From positions 75,223,290-75,287,289 of the forward strand of contig CM061537.1 of NCBI GenBank assembly GCA_030545055.2: 64,000 bases of DNA, read 5' to 3'. Below the pieces are notes generated by a model. That model was not told the DNA's origin, did no database searches, and was given only the letters and a program-made list of their open reading frames with translations. The DNA is from Neoaliturus tenellus (Eukaryota > Arthropoda > Insecta > Hemiptera > Cicadellidae). This document shows, one piece after another, positions 1 through 9,228 of this stretch (the stretch's first letter is position 1; each line of letters begins with the position of its first letter). The position numbers and the translations under genes were made by a program.

Positions 1-1690
1 AGTGGTAGAAGTTAGTTAATTATTTTATAAGGGTTTAAGAACTGTGTCGTAGACGATTAATCGCAATTACATCTAGCATTTGTACAGGTAAAAATCGCAG
101 TATAATAATTATATATTAATATATGGGTGTTAACTGTTTATAGTCTAAGTAGTTTAGTCTAGCAGCAGAAGTTAGTTAATTATTCCGTAGGGGTTAGCTT
201 GTATAATAAGTATAAACTAAAATAAAAATAGTAACACAAGATTATTTGATATATTATATATATAAAATAAAAGTGTATTTTTATATGTTAAGAAATAGTT
301 GAAAAAATAAATTACATAAAAAAAAATAGCAAGCTTAACAGGTGTAAGTTAAAACAAAACATATGTAACATTACTAGGTGGTAGAGACTTACAGATTAGT
401 TGTTTCAGCTGCGGTACCTGGGGAGTGAATGGCAGACGCGCGACCGCGTTGTGGCTTATATAAGCACAGATATTAATTATGTTGAACTTGACCCCCCCCC
501 CCCCCGAGGAAAAAAGTAATGACCCCCCCCCCTCCCCCCCCCCGTCACTTTCACTCATCAATATAAATTAGGTTGATAGTGGTTACATTTATGTAACACC
601 AATTTAGCTTTGATGTTGCCAATAGTTTAATAACTATAGTTAAGCGGCAAAAAAGGACAGATAATTTTCTGCCATTACTCAGATGATAACAGGCAACAAT
701 TATGGTGTTACGCGATGGGGAAAGCCTCAGTTAAGTTTAACGGCGGATTAAACCAGGTGTTGCCTAACGTTAATTGCAAGGTACAACGCTCCACCTGCAT
801 TAGCGGCGACCTACATGTGACGAATAGATCATTGGAAATTTCCACTGACGTTGGACGTTAGACGTTGTACCCCCCTCAAACCCCTACTGTCCCCCTACCA
901 CTTTGTGAGCCGAGAACCTTTCTGGCGACTATCGCTGAGTTAGTTCGGAACAATTCGTCGGACGCGATGGTTGTTCCGAACTCAGAGGGTAACTCAAATG
1001 TATAAGCGGCCGATATATATTTGAGTTACTCTTGCTGTTAGGGTTTTAATATTAATACTTGTTGTGTGTGAGTGTGTGTGCAAAATGTTATTTTTAGTTT
1101 TAAGTTGTGCTAATTTTAAGCTTTAATTTGCGCATTGCGATGTTAGCATTAAGGTGTTATGGTATTGTTGATGTTTGGAAAATGTGTTTTTGATGTTGAG
1201 TTTTGGTATAATTATTGTATGTGTGTGTGTACTAATAACCTTTCACAGCTAGCTGTTAGGAGGGTAGATTAAATTTAAATTTAAATTATAGAAGTTCTGT
1301 TGAACTTCATTAAATATGGGTGGGACATGCGTGTTGTGCCATAGGCAGCGCATATTTTTATTTTTTTTTAAATTTTTAATTTTTTGTTAGGAAATAATTA
1401 TATTTGGGTGGGTTTAGATTAAGGGTGGGAGGTTAGAGTTGCGTCTTGCATTAACTGTTCCAGACTCCCTATTGTAAAATTGGAATGGTCAGGTCCAGTG
1501 CCCAGGCCCGAGGCCGGCCGCCCGTATCACAGCCCACCAAACTGGATCGCCACGTGCGTGCGGGCCAAAAATTGGGATCCCTTGCAAGACGTAACTATAG
1601 CGGGTTGGGATTTGGGGAAGTGTTAGGCAAACAGAGTGGTGGGGATGGCTCCGGCCGTCCCCATCACTTTGGTAAATTATAATTTTTTGG
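1..1690. other. AT-rich left edge, no supported gene
   Basis: No convincing gene is visible. An 18-bp direct repeat, AGAAGTTAGTTAATTATT, lies at 7-24 and 167-184. Poly-C tracts run from about 491 to 543. Around 870-905 there are C-rich boxes ending in CCCCCTACCACTT, resembling the promoter boxes of the viral accessory genes, followed by a possible TATA element near 1000. Two short palindromes (943-981 and 989-1029) lie between. This suggests that element A, or a decayed relative, extends into this region, but no protein homology supports it and the left terminal repeat was not found. Confidence 0.4.
943..1029. repeat. two adjacent palindromes
   Basis: GTTCGGAACAA at 943-953 pairs with its reverse complement at 971-981. 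GTAACTCAAAT at 989-999 pairs with its reverse complement at 1019-1029, with a TATA-like ATGTATAAG in the loop. They resemble the intergenic stem-loops of the viral elements, but no gene follows. Confidence 0.45.
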
Positions 1691-1816
1691 TGACCTTGAC
1701 CTCAATTAGGTTAATTAACCCTCCCTCCCCCCCTCCCCCCCCTCCCCCCCTCCCCCTCCCCTCCCCCTCCCCCTCCCCCTCCCCCTCCCCCTCCCCCCCT
1801 CCCCCCCCCTCCCCAG
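1691..1816 (+). promoter_or_regulatory. nuclear-receptor half-site followed by C/T tract
   Basis: TGACCTTGAC at 1691-1700 is the same motif that precedes many genes of both elements. It is followed by a low-complexity CCCCTCCC tract at about 1728-1815. In other units of these elements the motif and a C-rich stretch precede a small gene, so this is probably the upstream region of the small ORF at 2148 and the leftmost recognisable part of element A. Confidence 0.5.
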
Positions 1817-2147
1817 CAATAATCTGGATTAGAAAATGACTAATAACTCAAGAATGGTTTGCCGGAATAGGGCAAGTCATACATCAATGAAAAGCTCTAA
1901 TTAAGAGCAATATTGTGGTAAAGACAGAATTGTATTATTTTCTTTTACTAAAATTGTACCATAAAAAAAACACCCTCCACTCAATGACATGACGATATAA
2001 GAGTGGTGTGGTTTGTGTTGAGAACATTCTTCACCTATAATAGCTAGAGTGAACATATCTCCCCGAGATGCGTCAATATTTTACAACAAATGTACAAAAG
2101 TTGAAAAAGTATTGGAGCTGGACGAAGAAAACGATGAAGAAATTAAA

Positions 2148-2432
2148 ATGCCTTTGTTAAGTGAAAATGTTGTAACAAGAATATTAGTGGATCCAAATTC
2201 TCCAATGGATGTTATAGGAAGGTTTTTAATTGAAGTTATGACATGGATAGAAAATGGAAGATTAGTAAACATAGGATCTCCAATTTTGGTTAATGGTAGA
2301 CATACCTTTGGTGTATATTGGAGAAACAGCGATCTGTTATGGCTATGGGCGGAGGTGTATGCGAAGTATTTGCAATTGGAAGAAAATATGGGGTATTATC
2401 ATTACTTTTCAGCTTTGGTCTTAAACTACTAA
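2148..2432 (+). CDS. small accessory protein of unknown function (element A)
   Basis: A 94-aa reading frame ends at 2432. The frame is open upstream to 2049, but the codon there is GTG (an ATG there would differ by one base), so either the start was lost or translation begins at the ATG at 2148. A GATATAAG TATA-like element lies near 1994. The sequence has alternating hydrophobic strands and helices and is rich in Trp and Tyr near the end (WRNSDLLWLWAEVY). No homolog is recognised. Its position directly before the polymerase matches the accessory genes upstream of the polymerase in element B. The next promoter (TATATAAAG at 2482) follows closely. Confidence 0.5.
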   Translation: MPLLSENVVTRILVDPNSPMDVIGRFLIEVMTWIENGRLVNIGSPILVNGRHTFGVYWRNSDLLWLWAEVYAKYLQLEENMGYYHYFSALVLNY

Positions 2433-2462
2433 TTCTAACATTTTATATAAAAAAACCTTACA

Positions 2463-2490
2463 AATGTAGTGGGGGAAGCATTATATAAAG
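2463..2490 (+). promoter_or_regulatory. polymerase promoter, element A
   Basis: AATGTAGTGGGGGAAG is an inverted version of the C-rich accessory box (CCCCCAC...). It is followed by TATATAAAGG at 2482-2491, about 60 bp before the polymerase ATG. Confidence 0.55.
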
Positions 2491-2551
2491 GGAGCAGGAG
2501 AGAGAAGCATTTTATTTCCCTGCTAAATTTGAAAGAGTAAACATCAACACG

Positions 2552-5500
2552 ATGCATCAATGTGATATTTGCTCAGAAACTTTTCATGATAATATTCTAC
2601 TAGAAATACATAAAGAATTATTCCATAATAATAATGAAAATGTAACAGAAACCGAATATGAAGATTTAAAACTATTTGAAGAAGAAGAACCACAAGAAGA
2701 ACAGCAAGAAGAAAAAGAAGAAGAAGAACATAAAGAAGAACCATTAGCAGGACCATCTAATGAAATACCAAGTTTAAAAGTATTTGCTTTAGAAGGTAGA
2801 GTAGTAATGCACCACAAAATTCAAAATGAAAAATTGGAATTGGAGCAGTTTTTTAAAGAAGCAAGTACAATTGCAAGAAGAACACTCACAGAAGAATTAA
2901 GAAGACTAAACTTCATTAAATTTAGCATAATACTAAATGCTATGTTTACTAATGTAGAAGGCGAAATGTCACCAAGAGGATTCATAACAAAAAACCAGAC
3001 CATCATGGCAAGTTCAGATATTAATTCAATAGTTGAAGATTGTTTGGAAGAAATATTAACAAAAATTCAAGATCATGAAGGAAGAGGATCTGGTTGGAGT
3101 TTGGTTAGTATTGAGGGTATGGATATTAGAGTTCATAAACATGGCTACGGATTAAGGGGTAGCAGTTATATTTCACTCCCAAAGAAAATTTCACACACCA
3201 AATCATGTATAAATGTTCAAAATGAAGATATGGAATGTTTTAGATATGCAATGACGGCAAAATTTGTACCACCTGACAATGCAGTAAGACCCAGTGAAGA
3301 ATATGAATTACAAAGATATAGATATAATTTCCAAGGGTTGACTTACCCAGTGGCTTTGAAGGACATCCCAAAGTTCGAAAAACAAAACCCTGGAACATCT
3401 GTTAATGTTTTTGGTTTGGACAGTTTGAATAAAGTGTACCCATTGCGTGTGGTGAAGAATGAACTCCCAGATCATACAGACTTATTACTACTTACAAAAG
3501 GTGATGTTTCCCACTATGTATGGATTAAAAAATTTGAAACTCTTGTTAGTAATCAATTATCTAAAAATAGAAATAAGAAGATAATTTGTAAAAGATGCTT
3601 TAATTTTTGTGAAGAAAGAAGAGAAGGAAACGAATGGTTACAAGAGCATAAAAAACTATGTAACAACAACTATGAAGCAAAAATTATCTTACCGTGTGCA
3701 AGTAAGGCAGAGTTAAAATTTGAAAAAATCTCCCATCAATACCGGATTCCCATTGTTGTCTATGCTGATTTTGAATCTACACTAGTTCCTATTGAAGATA
3801 ATGATGGCGATGTAGCAAAGAAAACTGTTAAATATCAGATACATGATCCAAACAGTTTTTGTTTAATGGTTAAATCTACTCTTTCTGAAGAACATCTAAA
3901 TAGATTTAATTTAACTTCAAAACCTATTGTCTATCGTGGTGTTAATGCTTCTAAAATATTCCTTGATCAGTTGTATACAATAGCGGAAAGTGTTGAAAGA
4001 TTGTATAGTGATATTATACCAATGATACCTTTGGATGAAGAAGAAGAGATTCAACATGAAAATGCAACTCATTGTTATTTATGTACAAATGAATTTACTG
4101 TGGAAAATCACAAGGTTCATGATCATGACCATCTGACAGGTTATTATAGAGGTGCTGCATGTAACAGCTGTAATATCAACTACAAGATCCCTACAAGTAT
4201 ACCTGTAATATTACATAACCTTAGTGGTTATGATGCGCATTTTATCATTCCGGAATTAGGAAGAGATAATGGAGAAATTGATGTCATAGCTGAAACCACG
4301 GAGAAGTTTATAAGTTTTACTAAAAAAGTTGGAAATATAAAGCTTCGGTTTTTAGACTCTTACCGTTTTATGCCATCTAGTTTAATGAAGCTTTCTGAAA
4401 ACCTGAGAACAGAAGATTTAATAGAAACTAAGAAGATTGTAAGTAATGACAAGGTTAATTTAGTTCTTCGCAAAGGTGTTTTCCCGTATGATTATATAGA
4501 TAGCTTAGAAAGATTTAATGAAACATCCCTTCCACCAAAAGAAGAATTCAAAAGTAAACTATATGACACAGATATATCCCATGAAGATTATGAACATGCG
4601 TGTAGAGTATGGAATGAATTAGGATTTAAAACACTTGGAGAATATTCGGACTTTTATGTAAAACTAGATGTAACTTTACTTTGTGATATAATGGAAGAGT
4701 TTAGAAATACATGTTTTAAGGCATATGGATTAGACCCTCTGCATTCTTGTACATCACCTGGACTAGCTTGGCAAGCAATGTTAAAGGAAACAAAATGTAA
4801 ACTCCAACTTCTTACAGATATAGACATGGTGCTGATGTTGGAATCAGGTGTTCGAGGGGGACTAACTCAAAGCGTAACACGACATGTAAAGGCAAATAAC
4901 AAATATTTGCCCAATTTTGATGCAACAAAACCAACTACATATTTAGGTTATTTTGATGCAAATAACCTTTATGGATGGGCCATGTCGAATCCTCTTCCAT
5001 TTGGCGACTTCAAATGGATAGACCCTGATTCTATTGGAAACATTATGGATATAGCAAAACATGGAGATACTGGTTATATTTTGGATGTAGATATTGAGTA
5101 CCCTGAACATTTGCATGACCACCATTATGATTTACCTCTACTGGCCAAGACAGAAATATCACCAACCGGTAGATGGCCTAAATTAATGATGACTTTAACC
5201 AACAAATCAAGATATGTTGCTCATTATTGGGTAATACAACAAGCCCTAGAATTAGGATTGAGAATAACAAAAATTAATAGAGCTTTACAATTTTCTCAAT
5301 CCTGTTGGTTAAAGTCATACATTGACAATAACACAAAAAGAAGAACTGCAGCTACATCTAATTTTCAAAAGGACTTTTTTAAATTGATGAATAATGCGAT
5401 ATTTGGCAAGACACTGGAAAACAAAAGAAAGCATAAGAATGTGAAATTAGTTAGTGATCCGGTAAAACTACAAAAGCTGGTACAAAAACCTAACTTCGGA

Positions 5501-6193
5501 TCATCCATAATAATCAACGAAAATCTTGTAGCTGTTTCCATGAACAAAATTTCAATTACAATGGATCGTCCTTTATATGTGGGGATGTCTATTCTAGATA
5601 TTTCAAAGACTCACATGTATGACTTCCATTACAACAAGATGGTTAAATTTTATGGAAGAGAAAACATCGGCATTGTATACATGGATACGGACGCTTTTAT
5701 TTATTGGATAAGAACTAAAGATATGTATGAAGACCTACGCTGTTTTATCTACAATAACGACTTTGACTTTTCTGATTATCCACAAGACCATCCCAACTAC
5801 GACAATGGTAGAAATAAAAAGGTATTGGGAAAGTTCAAAGACGAAACAAATAGCGTGCCAATGGAAGAGGTTGTTGCTTTAATGTCTAAATTGTATTCAT
5901 TTAAATTGTACAAAAATGAAAAAAGAGAACATGAAATCGTGAAGAAGGCCAAAGGTATAAAAACCTCATACCTGAAGAAGAATGTACAGTTTGAAGAATA
6001 CAAGAGATGCTTATTTGAAAATGTTGAGACAACAGCAACATTTAACACCATAAGAAGCTTCAACCATCGTCTCTTCAGTATAAAGCAAACCAAATGGGCT
6101 TTGAGTTGTAAGGATGATAAGAGGTACATCCTGGAAGATAATATAAAAACTCTACCATTTGGACATTACTCCTTATACCCTATCGACCAGTAA
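2552..6193 (+). CDS. polB: protein-primed family B DNA polymerase (element A)
   Basis: The 1213-aa protein-primed DNA polymerase B replicates the linear viral genome in the nucleus. The N-terminus is a C2H2-type finger (C4, C7, H20, H25), followed by an acidic Glu-rich stretch. The exonuclease domain has YADFEST near residue 404, HNLSGYDAHF near 555 and YSDFYVKLDVTLL for motif III. Between the first two is a CxxC...HDHDHLTGYYRGAACNSC block near 506-535, resembling the zinc-binding part of endonuclease VII. Polymerase motifs follow: A, YFDANNLYGWAM near 800; B, KLMNNAIFGKT near 944; C, YMDTDAF near 1043. The ORF is intact. A stem-loop follows, then the integrase promoter. Family assignment is firm; the finger's function is inferred. 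Confidence 0.95.
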   Translation: MHQCDICSETFHDNILLEIHKELFHNNNENVTETEYEDLKLFEEEEPQEEQQEEKEEEEHKEEPLAGPSNEIPSLKVFALEGRVVMHHKIQNEKLELEQFFKEASTIARRTLTEELRRLNFIKFSIILNAMFTNVEGEMSPRGFITKNQTIMASSDINSIVEDCLEEILTKIQDHEGRGSGWSLVSIEGMDIRVHKHGYGLRGSSYISLPKKISHTKSCINVQNEDMECFRYAMTAKFVPPDNAVRPSEEYELQRYRYNFQGLTYPVALKDIPKFEKQNPGTSVNVFGLDSLNKVYPLRVVKNELPDHTDLLLLTKGDVSHYVWIKKFETLVSNQLSKNRNKKIICKRCFNFCEERREGNEWLQEHKKLCNNNYEAKIILPCASKAELKFEKISHQYRIPIVVYADFESTLVPIEDNDGDVAKKTVKYQIHDPNSFCLMVKSTLSEEHLNRFNLTSKPIVYRGVNASKIFLDQLYTIAESVERLYSDIIPMIPLDEEEEIQHENATHCYLCTNEFTVENHKVHDHDHLTGYYRGAACNSCNINYKIPTSIPVILHNLSGYDAHFIIPELGRDNGEIDVIAETTEKFISFTKKVGNIKLRFLDSYRFMPSSLMKLSENLRTEDLIETKKIVSNDKVNLVLRKGVFPYDYIDSLERFNETSLPPKEEFKSKLYDTDISHEDYEHACRVWNELGFKTLGEYSDFYVKLDVTLLCDIMEEFRNTCFKAYGLDPLHSCTSPGLAWQAMLKETKCKLQLLTDIDMVLMLESGVRGGLTQSVTRHVKANNKYLPNFDATKPTTYLGYFDANNLYGWAMSNPLPFGDFKWIDPDSIGNIMDIAKHGDTGYILDVDIEYPEHLHDHHYDLPLLAKTEISPTGRWPKLMMTLTNKSRYVAHYWVIQQALELGLRITKINRALQFSQSCWLKSYIDNNTKRRTAATSNFQKDFFKLMNNAIFGKTLENKRKHKNVKLVSDPVKLQKLVQKPNFGSSIIINENLVAVSMNKISITMDRPLYVGMSILDISKTHMYDFHYNKMVKFYGRENIGIVYMDTDAFIYWIRTKDMYEDLRCFIYNNDFDFSDYPQDHPNYDNGRNKKVLGKFKDETNSVPMEEVVALMSKLYSFKLYKNEKREHEIVKKAKGIKTSYLKKNVQFEEYKRCLFENVETTATFNTIRSFNHRLFSIKQTKWALSCKDDKRYILEDNIKTLPFGHYSLYPIDQ

Positions 6194-6240
6194 ACCTATT
6201 CTTCGTCCTTTACCTTCTTCCTTTTTCCTTTCCGTAAAGA

Positions 6241-6277
6241 AGAGGGGACATGACAAGCTCAATGTCATGTTCCCTCT
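6241..6277. terminator. stem-loop after polymerase (element A)
   Basis: A 15-bp inverted repeat (AGAGGGGACATGACA, one mismatch) with a 7-nt loop is followed by a T run. The equivalent position of element B has a stem-loop of different sequence but the same shape, so structure rather than sequence is conserved. It probably marks a transcript 3' end; no AATAAA is seen nearby. Confidence 0.6.
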
Positions 6278-6296
6278 TTTTTACACCAATGTAATA

Positions 6297-6328
6297 TGAC
6301 CTTGACCTATAATCTTACCATATAAAAG
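6297..6328 (+). promoter_or_regulatory. integrase promoter: nuclear-receptor site plus TATA
   Basis: TGACCTTGACC at 6297-6307 is followed by TATAAAAG at 6321-6328, about 60 bp before the integrase ATG. Element B has the same motif at 33599 followed by CATATAAATG. Confidence 0.65.
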
Positions 6329-6387
6329 AGGATAAACCATTTTAGAGATCAGTACTTTTACAAGCGGTGTGGAAGACACAACTGAAG

Positions 6388-7326
6388 ATGGAAGATTTAA
6401 GGAACAAGATTGTAAATGAACTTCATAAGCCGGCAAGAAGAAAATTTCCTAGAAGAAATACAATTATAAAAGGAATGAATGATCTTTTCCAAGCCGATCT
6501 TATTGAAATGATACCACATAGTAAATTAAATAAAGGATTTAAATACATTTTAGCGATTATAGACTGTTTTACTAAAGTGGCTGATGCTTTACCGCTAAAG
6601 GACAAGACTGGTAAAAGTGTTACAAAAGCTATGGAAATAGCTATACAAAGAAATAATTTCAACATCAAACATCTACAAACTGATGATGGAAAAGAATATT
6701 TTAACAAAGACTTTGCAGCTTTAATGAAGAAGTATAAAATAAATCATTATTCTACAAATTCTGAAGTTAAAGCTTCAATAATAGAAAGATTTAACAGAAC
6801 GTTAAAAGGAGCAATGTATAAAACATTTTCCAAACGAGGATCATATATTTGGTATGATATATTACCACAACTTATAAAAGAATATAACAATAAGTATCAT
6901 CGAACCATTGGTATGAAGCCTAACGAAGTAAATAGTACCAATGCTAAAATGGTATTAAAACGTATTAAAAATAATACTACTCCTAAACGTGAAAAAATGC
7001 AGCCCAAAACATTTAAAGTTAATGATAAAGTTCGTATAAGTAAGTACAAAGGAGTATTTAGCAAAAGGTATCTGCCAAACTGGACTAATGAAGTATTTAC
7101 AATCTATAAAGTGCAACCAACAATACCTGAAACCTACATTTTAAAGGACAACAAGGGTGAATTACTTGAAGGTGGATTCTACGGACATGAATTGCTAAAA
7201 TCATCAGTTGGCGATGTATATCTTGTTGAAAAAATTTTACAAAGAAAAAAGGATAAGGTGAAAGTACGTTGGTTGGGATTTGATAAAAGTGAAGACTCTT
7301 GGATCCCTACAAAAGACTTAGTGTAG
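6388..7326 (+). CDS. int: retrovirus-like integrase with chromodomain (element A)
   Basis: The 312-aa DDE integrase of the rve family joins the element to host DNA. With the ATG at 6388 the length equals that of element B exactly; the frame is open to a GTG at 6367, which is not used as a start here. Catalytic residues are D37 (FQADLIEM), D99 (LQTDDGKEYF) and E133 (SIIERFNRTL), with 33 residues between the last two. An SH3-like segment around KVRISKYKGVFSKRYLPNW follows. The C-terminal chromodomain (VEKILQRKK...VRWLGF...SWIP) is typical of Polinton integrases and may guide the insertion site. The ORF is intact and sits 39 bp before the ATPase. Confidence 0.95.
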   Translation: MEDLRNKIVNELHKPARRKFPRRNTIIKGMNDLFQADLIEMIPHSKLNKGFKYILAIIDCFTKVADALPLKDKTGKSVTKAMEIAIQRNNFNIKHLQTDDGKEYFNKDFAALMKKYKINHYSTNSEVKASIIERFNRTLKGAMYKTFSKRGSYIWYDILPQLIKEYNNKYHRTIGMKPNEVNSTNAKMVLKRIKNNTTPKREKMQPKTFKVNDKVRISKYKGVFSKRYLPNWTNEVFTIYKVQPTIPETYILKDNKGELLEGGFYGHELLKSSVGDVYLVEKILQRKKDKVKVRWLGFDKSEDSWIPTKDLV

Positions 7327-7365
7327 CAATTTATGAAGTCATTACATGTTTAACCTTTATACAAG

Positions 7366-8064
7366 ATGGAGATTGTGCAACAAAAGGATCGATTTTTTAT
7401 TAATAATATTGATGAATTAACAGTTGACAACGACAAGTTAAATCATGGAAAACATGGTGAATTACTGCCAAACACAATAAGATGTTTAATAACTGGACCA
7501 TCAAATTGTGGAAAGACAAATGTGGTTTTTAATTTAATAACAAATCCTAAGGGATTACGTTTTAACAACATTTATATCTTTTCCAAATCTTTGCAACAAC
7601 CCAAATACCAATTATTGGATAAGGTACTCGCAAGTGTGCCTGAAGTTAATTTCTACAAGTTTAATGCTAGTGAAACTATAATGGAGCCAAACGAGGCTAA
7701 ACCATTTTCTATATTTATATTTGATGATGTATCTTGTGAAAATCATGACACTATTAGAAGTTATTTTGCCATGGGAAGACATTACAATATTGATAGCATT
7801 TATATTGGTCAAACTTACAGTAAAATTCCAAAACAACTAATAAGAGATAATGCAAATCTACTTATTATCTTCAAGCAAGATGAAACAAATTTAAAGCACA
7901 TATATAATGATCATGTGAATGCAGACATGTCATTTGATAAATTTAAAGAAATGTGTGGTAAAGCATGGGCTGAAAAATATGGATTTCTTGTTATTATGAA
8001 AGAAGAAGCTATAAAAAATGGAAGATATCGTATAGGGTTAGATAAATTTGTATTAATCCATTGA
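7366..8064 (+). CDS. genome-packaging ATPase (A32/FtsK-HerA type), element A
   Basis: The 232-aa P-loop ATPase packages genome into capsids. Walker A is GPSNCGKT at residues 44-51. Walker B is IFIFDDV with acidic residues near 120-121. A Gln-rich sensor-like segment (YIGQTYSKIPKQLIRDNANL) follows. The length and arrangement match Polinton/adintovirus packaging ATPases. It lies between the integrase and the 342-aa conserved protein with short gaps and no promoter motif of its own, so it may be co-transcribed with the integrase. The copy in element A is intact, unlike that of element B. Confidence 0.9.
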   Translation: MEIVQQKDRFFINNIDELTVDNDKLNHGKHGELLPNTIRCLITGPSNCGKTNVVFNLITNPKGLRFNNIYIFSKSLQQPKYQLLDKVLASVPEVNFYKFNASETIMEPNEAKPFSIFIFDDVSCENHDTIRSYFAMGRHYNIDSIYIGQTYSKIPKQLIRDNANLLIIFKQDETNLKHIYNDHVNADMSFDKFKEMCGKAWAEKYGFLVIMKEEAIKNGRYRIGLDKFVLIH

Positions 8065-8111
8065 ACAATTGATGATACGTTTAGTAATAGATTGGTCTTC
8101 GCAGTGTAAAC

Positions 8112-9140
8112 ATGGTGAACCAAGAAAAACTATTAAAAGAAATAAAATCACTAAGTGACTCGATTAGACTTAAAAATCGAGCATTAAGAATGGGTTTGAA
8201 TGAAAGAGAAGAATTTCTGGAGACTACATTTAAACCTATTACAGAACCTTTAAAACAGATAACAGAAACAATTGGTAAACCTCATTTTGAAGGAGATGTT
8301 TTACTACCTGTTTCTAAATTTGAAGTAAAGACTTTAAAAAAGGAAGAAGATGATGATTCTTACACAAGTGATAGTGAAGTTTCTCAAAAAGGAGAAGAAA
8401 CAAGACAAGAAGAACCAGAAATAAATGTTCAAAAAGAAGAAGAAGAAGAACAACATATACCTGAAGCAGAACAATCAATTCCAAATCTAACAAAATTAAG
8501 TAGTGATATATTGCAACAAGGACCTCTTGGAAGAAAGTATATCATGAAGATGTTACATGAAATAAAAGCTAACCCAAAACTACACAAGTCACATGTATAT
8601 GGAGCGAGAATTGATGGAAATGAATTAAAAATAGGAGATTCAAAAGTACATTTGACTGAAGATGATGACATTGTTATTGGTGAGCATAAATATAAAGGAA
8701 CAAAAGGATTATTTGAACTGATTTTTAAAAATATACCTATAAAATATACACTACAAGATTTAAATACTTTTAAAGAAATTTTGCAAAATACTAATGCTCA
8801 TAAGAAGAATTACTCCAAAGATTCAATGATAAATAGAACACGCGCAACTAAATATACTGTTGTAATAAAAAGATTGTTTCCCCTAAGAAAACTACCAACA
8901 TTACGGACTGCGCCCGCTTTGAAGAAACCGCTAAAGAGGAAGTCTTTATCACTTATGGACTTATCACTTATGGATGAATATGGTAAAAAGAAAAAAGGAG
9001 AATCTTCAACGTCTGGTAAAGGTTTAATGAAAAACCTATATAATACAAATGTGATTTACTATAATGATATAAACAAATTGGTTGATAGAATGAGACTATT
9101 ACATGAAGCTATAGAAGGCTGGTCATACAGGTTTAAATAA
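8112..9140 (+). CDS. conserved Polinton protein of unknown function, C-terminus frameshifted
   Basis: A 342-aa protein with a charged, Glu/Lys-rich middle and two conserved blocks. GPLGRKYIMKML lies near residue 138, and a C-terminal block around YNTNVIYYNDINKLVDRM is familiar from many Polinton proteins of unassigned role. Comparison with element B (370 aa) shows one extra base near 9117-9122. It shifts the frame and replaces the last roughly 27 conserved residues with a short unrelated tail; the original frame would end at 9192. A virion role is likely from its position between ATPase and fibre genes, but this is inference. Confidence 0.8.
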   Translation: MVNQEKLLKEIKSLSDSIRLKNRALRMGLNEREEFLETTFKPITEPLKQITETIGKPHFEGDVLLPVSKFEVKTLKKEEDDDSYTSDSEVSQKGEETRQEEPEINVQKEEEEEQHIPEAEQSIPNLTKLSSDILQQGPLGRKYIMKMLHEIKANPKLHKSHVYGARIDGNELKIGDSKVHLTEDDDIVIGEHKYKGTKGLFELIFKNIPIKYTLQDLNTFKEILQNTNAHKKNYSKDSMINRTRATKYTVVIKRLFPLRKLPTLRTAPALKKPLKRKSLSLMDLSLMDEYGKKKKGESSTSGKGLMKNLYNTNVIYYNDINKLVDRMRLLHEAIEGWSYRFK

Positions 9141-9199
9141 TGAATGGGTGGCTTTAGTTGACGAACTTCGAAATCGCGGAATAGTTGTATAAATTATCA

Positions 9200-9213
9200 C
9201 AGATATATAAGAG
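9200..9213 (+). promoter_or_regulatory. TATA box of the fibre-like gene (element A)
   Basis: AGATATATAAGAGAG about 20-30 bp before the ATG. There is no nuclear-receptor motif, as for the other virion genes. Confidence 0.5.
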
Positions 9214-9228
9214 AGCTGTGACCATACA

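Noticed and set aside
349..561. 70-codon minus-strand frame with Gly runs
   Set aside because: Produced by the poly-C tracts; no promoter or homology.
1485..1839. Two short frames near the left end
   Set aside because: The second is translated CCCTCC repeat; the first starts with no supporting signals and has no recognisable feature.
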